From the NCBI GenBank assembly GCA_949361645.1, contig OX442420.1:4695882-4759881 (forward strand): a DNA stretch of 64,000 nucleotides. Reading direction: 5' to 3'. Within the stretch, counting starts at the first letter, position 1. The number at the start of each line of letters is the position of its first letter. Under the pieces are notes generated by a model, which saw only the letters and a program-made list of their open reading frames with translations, did no database searches and had not been told where the DNA came from. Of this stretch, positions 55,197 through 64,000 are shown piece by piece. The stretch comes from Spongilla lacustris (taxonomy: Eukaryota > Porifera > Demospongiae > Spongillida > Spongillidae). Made by a program: the position numbers and the translations under genes.

Positions 55197-56343
55197 GCCT
55201 ATCAAAGGGGAGGAGGGGGTTTCGGTGTACTGATGCCTTTCAAAGGGGAGGAGCATACTGATGCAATTCAAAAGGGAGGAGGGGAAGGGGAGGAGTGGTT
55301 TGGGCGTACTGATGCCTTTCAAAGGGGAGGAGCATACTGATGCAATTCAAAGGGGAGGAGGGAGTTTGGGCATACTGATGTCTTTCAAAGGGGAGGAGGG
55401 AGTTTGGGCATACTGATGCTTTCAAAGGGGAGGAGGGGGTTTGGGCATACTGATGCCTTTCAAAGGGGAGGAGGGGGTTTGTACACCTTTCAAAGGGGAG
55501 GAGGGGTTTGGGCGTACTGATGCCGTTCAAAGGGGAGGAGTGGTTTGGGCGTACTGATGCCTTTCAAAGGGGAGGAGTGGGTTTGGGCATACTGATGCCT
55601 TTCAAAGGGGAGGAGGGAGTTTGGGCATACTGATGCCTTTCAAAGGGGAGGAGGGGGTTTGGGCATACTGATGCTATTCAAAGGGGAGGGGGGGGTTTGG
55701 GCATACTGATGCCTTTCAAAGGGGAGGAGGGGTTTGTACACCTTTCAAAGGGGAGGAGTGGTTTGGGCGTACTGATGCCTTTCAAAGGGGAGGAGGGGGT
55801 TTGGGCGTACTGATGCCTTTCAAAGGAGAGGAGGGGGTTTGGACATACTGATGCCTTTCAAAGGGGAGGAGGGGGTTTGTACACCTTTCAAAGTGGAGGA
55901 GTGGTTTGGGTGTACTGATGCCTTTCAAAGGGGAGGAGTGGTTTGGTCGTACTGATGCCTTTCAAAGGGGAGGAGGGAATTTAGGCATACTGATGCAATT
56001 CAAAGAGGAGGAGGGGGTTTGGGCATACTGATGCAATTCAAAGGGGAGGAGGGGGTTTGTACACCTTTCAAAGGGGAGGAGTGGTTTGGGCGTACTGATG
56101 CCTTTCAAAGGGGAGGAGGGGTTTGGGCATACTGATGTCTTTCAAAGGGGAGGAGGTGGTTTGGGCATACTGATGCCTTTCAAAGGGGAGGTGGGGGTTT
56201 GGGCATACTGATGCCTTTCAAAGGGGAGGAGGGGGTTTGTACACCTTTCAAAGGGAAGAGGGGTTTGGGCGTACTGATGCCGTTCAAAGGGGAGGAGTGG
56301 TTTGGGCGTACTGATGCCTTTCAAAGGGGAGGAGGGGGTTTGA
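55197..56343. repeat. 38-bp minisatellite between the convergent genes of element 3
   Basis: About thirty copies of CTGATGCCTTTCAAAGGGGA plus GGAGGGGGTTTGGGCATA (38 bp), with shortened TTTGTACACC variants. It is G-rich on the + strand. It lies in the same place as the 38-bp array of element 1 although the sequence is unrelated. Confidence 0.9.
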
Positions 56344-56715
56344 GCATACAGATACTATGCTACAGAGATAAAATGCCATTGAGGTTTATTATTTAAACAT
56401 TTACTAAAGCTGTGCTGATTGGTAATCTCATTTGACACATCCTTATAAGGGAGGTGTTTGTGTGATCTAATACCTATCAAAAGAGTGGATGCAGTTTGGG
56501 TACCTAACTGAAGCCTATCAAAGGGAAGGAGGAGGTTTTGTTAAATTCACTAACTCTTACATATACACATTGCAAAAAACTACAGCCAGAATCACTACAC
56601 CATCAAAAGGCAGCTTTCACTTTGGCCTTAAACGCTTGCAACTTTGTTGGACAGCCACTAAACACTTTTTCCAGAGAAGTTCAAAGCCAACAGTGTTATT
56701 CCAATATTGTGGAAG

Positions 56716-58645
56716 CTACTGAAAAATGATATCCTTTAAATATTGAAGTTCCCTCACAGGTAGTGCATTCAGAGTACCAGTTCCAAAAGGTGTGCATCTC
56801 ATCATAACGTCATCTCCAAAAAGAGCGTCTCTCGCTAACTTTTGGGCTAAAGTAGGTGCCTTTGCTTCACCTTTAAGCTTAGAATTCTTAATAAGCACTA
56901 CCTCCACAGAAGATAGGTGCTCTTTCTGTATAGCAGATGATGGTATCAAAGAGGCACATCACTGCCCTCTGCTGTCCCTTCCATATAGTGCAGGTGGTTA
57001 GAAACAGGAAGTGTGGATGTCAGTTGAGGTGGTTGTACAGAGGAGAACTGAGATGATGCACTACTGCCCAGGACCAGTTGAGACGGTATGGAGGACATTG
57101 GAGACTGAGATGGTATAGAAGTGTGAGATGGTGTAGAAGTATCCGATGCTGGTTGAGGGGGAACAAAAGACATTGGTGACTGAGATGGTACAGAAGTGTG
57201 AGATGGTATAGAAGTGCCCAGTGCTGGTCTAGGTTGAGCAAAAGACATTGATGACTGAGGTGATAAAGTAGTGCCCAGTGCCAGCTCGAATGGTACAGAA
57301 GTGGACTCTGGTAATTCAGACAGCGTAGGAGCTTCAGTAATGGATGTTGAATAGTGAGGTGCAGCCAACAGTCGAGAGGCAAATCTGGATAGTGTGAGAA
57401 TGTGCCTTGTTGTCTGGACAGACACTTCTTCAAGTGCAGTTAATCTTTTCACTAAGTTGTCAATTAGTGCCTCTGCTTTTGTAAGACGACACTGGAGATC
57501 TTGAACAGTCGCTTGCAGTAATGTAGGATCCTGTAAACCTGAAATGTTGTGACTGAATTAATTTTGCTACAAGGAAGTGATTGTGCAACGAAAGCACCTA
57601 CCAGGTAATGAAATGTTGGAAGCAGATGAGTATGATGAGGATAATTGTTCGGCATCTAAATACAAAAATAGTAAAGTGCATGTACATGTTTATAAATCAA
57701 GATTTTCTTGCCATACTGCTTACCTCCAGGTGATGCACATGTAACACCATACGGTTTGGGAACAGTGCCTGTAGCATGTTTGCTAATAGCAGAGCCTTTT
57801 GGGTAAATGTATTTAATAATGTATAGTATAAAGTATAGAACCATAAATGTTACATACCTCCTGCACCTGTTACCGCAGCTGTGGATGGTAGAATTGTAAA
57901 GTAACATTCCTTTTTACTAGAGCAGATTAGTCTTACCTTTTTCATGTAAAGCGATTTGCAGGATTTTCCCCACATCAGCAGCAGGTTTCCTAGGCTTCTT
58001 TTGGTTAGCATCACCACCCTTCTTGCTATCCTTTCCTTCATTTGCTTTAACTTTCTTTACTCTTTTTGGTGTTGACTGCTCTTCTATCTTCTCTACATCC
58101 TCCACTTGCACCTTCTCAAATGATGTGTAGGTACCATTTATAAAGCCTTCCTCAAGAGCTGCCATCTCATCCTTGGTACCTATATATGAGAAAAGCCATA
58201 GAACAAATATCAATATGCCCGTTTTCTCTAATATGAATTGTGGTAGGCTTATGTAAACTGTGATAGATGTTTCCTTGGTTACGCTATTTAATAACAGCGA
58301 TGCATCTTGTCACCTCGCAGATATACATTTCTACCGTAACCTACAGTGCACGCTAGGTTACATGCACGTGCGTGTGCATATATGCGCTTGCTTACCTTTT
58401 GCCAAAATCTTTCCAACATACTCTTTTCTGTGTACCTTAACTTTACAGTTTTCACCAATCTGATCGCTGGACAAAGTGTCTCCAGATACTACGGACACCG
58501 ACTCTTCATCTGGCCAGTGAACTAAATAGTAATTGTCTACACATGGTGATAGGTGGGCATATTAAAACATTGGTAGACAATCCTTTTTCTCCGGCTCACC
58601 GGATTGAATTATCTTCAGTGATCTCCTAAAGCTGATCGGGTTCAT
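56716..58645 (-). pseudogene. BEN-domain cargo gene of giant element 3
   Basis: Exons parallel element 1. 58645-58600 (46 nt) and 58536-58396 (141 nt; YYLVHWPDEESVSVV, YVGKILAKG) add up to the same 187 nt as in element 1. 58179-57937 has GTKDEMAALEEGFINGTYTS and a Lys-rich tract. Small phase-1 exons follow near 57864-57843, 57799-57726 and 57656-57604. The last part (57547-56716) has a helix (LTKAEALIDNLVKRLTALEE), a Ser/Pro-rich repeat (SIPSQSPMS) and the BEN core LAQKLARDALFGDDVMMRCT. A frameshift near 56945 and premature termination after ELQYLKDIIFQ truncate the BEN domain, so this copy is probably inactive. Confidence 0.75.
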
Positions 58646-58679
58646 CTTGAATTCTTGATGCATTAACAATCACAAAATC

Positions 58680-58899
58680 GTTCTCGAACGTAAATACCGA
58701 CGCCGTTACGATCGCACGTCAAAAGTAACGCCGTTGAAATATACGCCACGTGTGTGCGTGCGCATACAATAACGTAATGGGCGTTTAACGGTTTAAGAAC
58801 TAATTAAAACGCCGTTCTAATACCGTGCGGTTTCTATAATTGCACAACGCCGTTTACATGAAACTGCACGTTACGGAAACTTTATTCTGACCGCTACTG
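58680..58899. promoter_or_regulatory. CpG-rich subterminal region with ACGCCGTT repeats
   Basis: At least four copies of ACGCCGTT lie between 58690 and 58860, just inside the right end. Similar CpG-rich words (CGCCGTT, ACGGCGTATA) occur just inside both ends of element 2 (41310-41430, 48995-49135). The surrounding host DNA is CpG-poor. The region lies upstream of the cargo gene start, so it may serve as promoter or transposase-binding zone; this is inferred from position. Confidence 0.45.
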
Positions 58900-58901
58900 T
58901 A

Positions 58902-59504
58902 CGTTGTACATGTACATGTATATACAGATATGGTGCCCCAAAACTACATGTATACATGTGGTACATGTATATCAGGGTAAATGTACATGTACATGTATGT
59001 GCCCGAAACATTACCCCATGACGTATACATGTGCATGTAGGGGACATGCAAAAGGTTATGTTTAGTTATGCATTCACTCAATAATTACACAATCGCTACA
59101 TGTATAAATACATATAACCACATTGTACATGTACAAGAACCTTTCGGAAGTCTGCCAGCATCTATTTTTGTGTGTGTAATGCCAGAGGATACAGTGCATA
59201 AGAGCTGTAGCAATTTTGTGAAGAGCTACATGTACAATGATGTATATATGTACATGTGTATGCATATACACATGTATATATATATATGGGACAGTTTCCG
59301 AGAAAATGGCCCATCGTTTATAATTATAAAATTGTATAAAATTACTTTGCATTTAAATTGCAATAACTTCCGAATGGTTAAGGCTATCAACTTCCTATTG
59401 CCCTTGTTGCTTTGTTTGAAGTGGATACTGTTACATGTACATGTACATATAACATATGTACATACAATTTGACATACATGTAATACACACACTGATATCT
59501 GCAG
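58902..59504. other. Host gene intron
   Basis: ACATGT tracts. A dispersed AT-rich repeat near 59280-59410 (TATGGGACAGTT, AACTTCCGAA) also occurs at 63830-63960. No gene is seen. Confidence 0.5.
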
Positions 59505-59594
59505 CTGTTTACACCAGTTCCATCATTTCCTCCTCGAAGAGCGCCACCCCCCAGCCAGAGCCGCTCAACCCACCATGATGAGTACTTTGAGCAG
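59505..59594 (+). CDS. Host gene, exon M (Pro-rich)
   Basis: This 90-nt phase-0 exon between CTGCAG and GTGAGG encodes LFTPVPSFPPRRAPPPSQSR, then STHHDEYFEQ. The Pro-rich PP-x-R/K stretch resembles an SH3-ligand linker; that reading is inference. Confidence 0.75.
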
Positions 59595-60442
59595 GTGAGG
59601 CCCTCCTCTCACCCCATGCCCCTCCTACCCAAAGCCCATCCCACCATATGCCCATCTCATGCATAGTAGTAGTGCTTATGATAAGGTTTGACTTTTGACC
59701 TGACATTGTGTTAGTTCATGGCAATATTGTTATGATTTTGGCTGGACATGTTTTTGTACACTGTACATGTACATGTACATGTGCATACATGTACAACATA
59801 TATGACCAGAATTGATATGCAATGTACATGTACATGTACCTTTAGTAATAAACAACTTGGAAACTATCCCTACATGTACATGTACATGTACATGTATCAT
59901 TAATGTTACCTCTTGGGTGTTGACGTGGCTTGTGATAACACACCAATGAATAAATAAAGCAATTGAATAAATTATACTACCACCCGCTTTGTAAGCTGTG
60001 TGATATGTAAGTGTTCCACATTGGTTTCTGGTGCCACTCTCACCCCGAGCTGCATCAGATACTCTTTGTGTCCCATTTTCATTGCATATATCATACATGT
60101 AAAAAGTATCTACATGTACATGTATGTACATGTACATGTTCTGTGTTCTGTACTGAATACATGTATGTACAATGTACAGTAAGCATCTCTTTGTCCTGAC
60201 AACGTGGTAAAATACACACACACCTACATGTAGCTTCTTGTATGTAGCATTTTCCGTTTACACAATGAATGTAATCATACTGTGCTACAATCACAGCATA
60301 GTACGATTATAACAGAAGACCTTGTGTCAACGTTTTATTGACTCATACTGTGATACATACATACATACATGTACATGTATATGTACAATGACATGTCCTG
60401 TCTATACTTTTCTGCTGACTCTGTCACTATTATCATAAATAG
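59595..60442. other. Host gene intron with long ACATGT tracts
   Basis: Runs at 59762-59785, 59824-59840, 59872-59896 and 60112-60140. A fragment at about 59675-59755 is related to the hAT-type scrap at 37005. No gene is seen. Confidence 0.5.
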
Positions 60443-60535
60443 GAACTAATGCTGGGGACCCATAGAGAGAAGCTTATTGAGATTCTTCATGAGTTTGCAG
60501 AAGTGTGCTTGCTGGCAGCTGTCCGTAGCAAAACT
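60443..60535 (+). CDS. Host gene, exon N
   Basis: This 93-nt phase-0 exon between CATAAATAG and GTGAGT encodes an amphipathic helical segment (ELMLGTHREKLIEILHEFAE, then VCLLAAVRSKT). Phase and splice sites agree with the host gene. Confidence 0.8.
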
Positions 60536-60837
60536 GTGAGTTTGAACATCTACTGTGTGCATTTACATATACAATACACCCTGTGATGAAATGTACACAT
60601 GTACACATGGATCAATATCTACACTTGAAGTGCAATAAGGGCGCTTACAGTACATACATGAATATTTGTCACATTAGATACATACACCTGTACATGTACA
60701 TTTGCACCTGTACATGTACATTTACCAAATGTGCTTGTATATGTATGCCTCCCCATTAATGTGCATGTACATGTACGATCATTGCTCCACCAATGTTATT
60801 TTTCTGATTTACCTTTGGTTATTTTTCTTCTGTATAG
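60536..60837. other. Host gene intron
   Basis: Short intron with ACATGT motifs, ending in a TTTTTCTTCTGTATAG acceptor. Confidence 0.6.
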
Positions 60838-60921
60838 CCTGATTGGTTGGTGGACAAAGCGGCTCAATGTAGCCGCCCACATCTGGTGCAGTTCTTTTCA
60901 GACTACTACATGGGCACAGTG
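60838..60921 (+). CDS. Host gene, exon O (last recognised)
   Basis: This 84-nt phase-0 exon between TGTATAG and GTGAGT encodes PDWLVDKAAQCSRPHLVQFF, then SDYYMGTV. The donor shows that the gene continues beyond, but no further exon was recognised before the window ends. Confidence 0.8.
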
Positions 60922-61344
60922 GTGAGTATGTACCCTTGTGAGTGAAAGGTTGAAAGGTATGGGTGGCATTCATGGTAATAGTAAAATACAAGGTGCCTCC
61001 CACCCTCTTCCCCTTTATTTGGTTGAACCAGCTACATGTACGCGTATCAATGTTATTGTAAACAGCAATCAATGTCACGTTGTAGGGTGCATGTACACTA
61101 GTGATCACAAAAAAGTACATGTAGTGTTTGCTTAGCAATTGTATCACGTGCAGTTAATGTTGACATACATATGATACATGTAATAATGGGAACGTAGCGT
61201 ATAAAAATTTAACCTACATGTATGGCAGCTATGCTTCTTCCATGCGCCCAGATAAACACATCACAAACCATGCCTGATCACTTACACTGTATGTATGTTA
61301 GTGTCAGTATTGAGTCTGTGAGATTTACATTTATATGTATATAA
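60922..61344. other. Host gene intron
   Basis: No coding exon. Contains a few ACATGT motifs. Confidence 0.5.
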
Positions 61345-61894
61345 CTATCTCACTACCATTTGCAAGCACGTTTCGTATGGAGATAATGTCCCTTGGAGAG
61401 AAGAAGACGATGGAGTTGGAGTGCTGATGTCTCGTCGTCCTCTCTCATTTGCTTTTCGACAGTAACTTTAATGGCTTCTGTGACTTTACACTTCCATCCG
61501 CTACCTTGTTTTCGGCTAATGGAGCCAGTTGCAGCATACCTTTTTAAGAAGTCGGGGATTCCTTGCCTTGAAGCTACCATTGCTTCTTCTACAATGTAAA
61601 AGACGTTTTCCGATCGCCGGAGCCTTTAAACCTTTACAGTGGAAAAACACGATCCGCAATTTCTTATACGACGAGAATACCATTTCTTATCGCTTTGTTG
61701 AAACATGTGGTGGCGCTGTATTAATCGCTAATTTTAAGAATGTGCAGGTAGTAGTTTTTTTAATGGCATGGTGAGGCTGCATAGATTTTGTTAAGTTCTA
61801 TAAAATGGCACGTCCCTTGAACTATAGTCTTCTGACCGTGTGACTACGACGGCATAATTAAAAAAACGTCAAGTTTTTTTTGTGACTGCTACTG
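61345..61894 (-). mobile_element. Terminal fragment of a fourth giant-Tc1-family element
   Basis: The right end (inverted CAGTAGCAGTCACAAAAAAA at 61894) closely resembles the transposase-side end of element 2. Inside, on the minus strand (61580-61353), is the transposase N-terminus: MVASRQGIPDFLKRYAATGS, then REDDETSALQLHRLLLSKGH. Similarity stops near 61345 without a second end. A truncated copy. Confidence 0.8.
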
Positions 61895-64000
61895 CGTGTA
61901 TAGTCATGTTAGATAATATTTAAAGCGTATTTTGATGCATTTAGGGGAGATCGGTCAAGTACTCACTATCAGTTGTGGTTGCACAAGCCGCAGTGCGATG
62001 TGGGACCTGTGAAGCCTTTACATTTGGGGCCTGTTCGAGATACATCAACATTGTGAGAGGCACAACGTAACTACATAATGTCAACCAGGTCATGTTTATC
62101 TTACCATTGTGAAAAGTTTCTGAGTTATGGTGGACCAAGAAAAAGCAAGTGAAACGCGGGCAGCGACCATGGGTGACGTTCTAAGATTTTTGGTGGAGTG
62201 TCAGCAGCAGAGACAAGCCATGGATGAAAGGTGGAGAGAGCAAGAGAGGGACAGGAGAGATGAAGAGGAGAGGCTGGGAGACTGATTGAGGAACCGATTC
62301 AGTGGGAAGAGACCGAGCGACAGCTAGAGGTTCACAGTGGTTTAAGATGATGACATGGGAATGGGAATATTATTTCAGAAACAGTTTTGTAACTCATTGT
62401 ACCACTAGAATTTCAAGTCAGAAAAAGAAATTGACAACAGTTGTACTAACTTAAAGTGAAAATTATAGTAATTGTTTTCTGAATTGTTTTGGCTTTCTGG
62501 CATTTAAAAATGAATAGATGAGGATATGAATAAATAGCTTTTTATTTCCTCTTTCTAGTAATTTTATTTGTAAGTACCATTATGAAACTTGTAATGATGT
62601 GAACCTTTTTATACTGTAAAAAAGCGAAAAAAAAATTGCACGTACCAACTTCTAGAACTTTTCTACACGATTCTCAGACCAAATGAAGGAAATGTAAACT
62701 GTAAATCAATTTGATTATCCTTTTTCAACATATACAAATAGCTGACTCTAACTTCGTTTAGCGCTGCTACTAACGTTAAAACACAAGACATGCCATGACT
62801 AATCTATGAATATTTATTTTAATAACTGCATACATGTACATGTACATGTACATGTATGTGGGACTGTTTATGTGGTGATTGGGTTCTATTATGCGTTCTG
62901 TGTAGTTGGAACCTCTGAGGCAACGGCCTCTTTGTTCTGTTGCTCAGCGCTCTGTGTAGTGGGCGTATGCCGATACCCGTATAGGCCTATAAGAACTTAA
63001 CTTGTGTTTGTGATTGTAGTTGTCTCTTGTTTGATGTGAAGCTGTTTGATTACTGTTGTTTGTATGAGTGAGCCATTACGTGCAAGTGCGTAAATTTCAC
63101 ACGGTTACTACTTCAAGTGTTCCTTGGCTGAAAAGGGAAGGATTTGCAATTTAGAAGCATATGATAAGTACATCACGAAGGGATAGGGAGGCTGCTGGCT
63201 TGTTTCTAACTGACGAAGGCCTTCTTAGGGAAAAGGAGGAAGTTAACAAGCTGAAAAAGCTTTTGTGTAAACGAATGGTCATACTGAGGTGAATGTGGAG
63301 TAAGCTTAATCGATTTAAATAGCTAGATCAGGCTATATTTCTCTCGTACCAGAAAGAAGTATCTTATGAGCCTATGAAAATTATAGACCCTAAATCTAGA
63401 AACGATGGAAGGTGTGATAGGAACGTAGTTCATTACTAATTTAAAAGCAGTTTCCTCAAGACGAAATGTAAACACTGCTAGATTACCTTTGCAAAGAGAC
63501 TTCGCTTTTGATAGTAATGCATTGGCCCACCTTCAGGTTTACTTCTTCCATGCATCAAATTCTGACTAACTCAGCTGCATTGATTGATGCCAATGAGTCA
63601 ACTGGCCTTCATGTATTTTCTTTAGAGGCTAGTGCATAGTAATAATAATGTACGGAAATCTGTAGAGAGCTTGGCAACAAAAACTTTAGAGTACCAATCA
63701 ATTAAATGTACATTTACATGTATGTTTTGACAAGGCAGTGGATTAAGTCAGATCCTATTATAAGGTTTTGCTGTCAAGTTGGGAAATGTTTATTCTGTGG
63801 AGAATGTTCCTGTCCAAGAAAACGTAGTATATATATATATATGGGACAGTTCATGCGACAATTACGCTTCGCATTTATATATAAAATGTTATAAAATTGC
63901 CTTATGTTTAGAATGGTATAACTTCCGAACAGTTAAAGCTATTTACATCCTATTTTCAACACTTCATACCACCCCATTTCTGTATAGTAAAGTACATTTT
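61895..64000. other. Host DNA with a gag-like scrap and dispersed repeats
   Basis: 62128-62286 encodes a short Arg/Glu-rich frame (MVDQEKASETRAATMGDVLR, then RWREQERDRRDEEERLGD) that resembles the start of gypsy-type gag genes. A 44-codon charged frame lies at 63161-63292. An ACATGT tract is at 62832-62858 and an AT repeat at 63825-63840. No reliable host exon was seen. Confidence 0.4.

Larger units (their letters stand above)
53533..58899. mobile_element. Giant Tc1-like transposon 3 (5367 bp) with BEN-domain cargo
   Basis: Terminal inverted repeats begin CAGTAGCGGTCAGAATAAAG and match perfectly over about 34 bp. The flanks are TA (53531-53532 and 58900-58901). The layout is identical to element 1: transposase on + at the left, 38-bp minisatellite in the middle, five-plus-exon BEN-type gene on minus at the right. 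The terminal sequence beyond the first 12 bp differs from element 1, so the copies represent distinct subfamilies, not recent duplicates. Confidence 0.92.

Overview
The window is animal nuclear DNA, most likely from a sponge or another early-branching invertebrate. The evidence is short phase-0 exons with GT/AG introns, AT-rich introns peppered with an ACATGT repeat, and a dense load of animal-type transposons. No bacterial operon, rRNA, tRNA or CRISPR is visible. The species cannot be fixed from the sequence alone.

One host gene runs left to right on the + strand. At least fifteen small exons are recognisable, from 5983-6084 to 60838-60921. Every one has a length divisible by three and sits between phase-0 introns. 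The first eight encode ankyrin repeats, mostly one repeat of about 33 residues per exon. The later ones encode a Pro/Ser-rich linker and two helical segments. Both gene ends are uncertain. Almost everything else in the window lies in its introns.

Region by region: 0.5-3.0 kb is a fold-back element with a hAT-like MITE inside one arm. 3.4-4.7 kb is a DIRS-like retrotransposon fragment. 7.3-17.6 kb is a five-level nest: a TA-target MITE holds a TTAA-target element, which holds a 5'-truncated non-LTR retrotransposon. That retrotransposon is interrupted by a 5.5-kb TTAA element carrying a RAG1-N-terminus-like zinc-finger gene and by a 1.2-kb palindrome. 19.7-30.8 kb is a Ty3/gypsy element split by a giant Tc1-like transposon. 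34.4-38.8 kb is a small tandem duplication whose two copies each received a different transposon. 41.3-49.2 kb is a second giant Tc1-like element, itself hit by a 4-kb transposon. 49.2-52.3 kb holds a fold-back element and a decayed hAT gene. 53.5-58.9 kb is a third giant Tc1-like element. 61.3-61.9 kb is a terminal scrap of a fourth.

The most striking finding is this family of giant Tc1-like transposons. The three copies measure 7912, 7911 and 5367 bp, flanked by TA, with ends starting CAGTAGYGGTCA. Each carries a spliced DD34E transposase gene at one end. A second, convergent multi-exon gene sits at the other end; in two copies it encodes a BEN domain. Two copies also have a 38-bp minisatellite between the two genes. 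In the first copy the passenger gene splices conceptually into an uninterrupted 797-codon reading frame with every intron in phase 1, while all the transposases are broken. This looks like a transposon lineage that has carried its own BEN-domain DNA-binding gene as a stable second gene.
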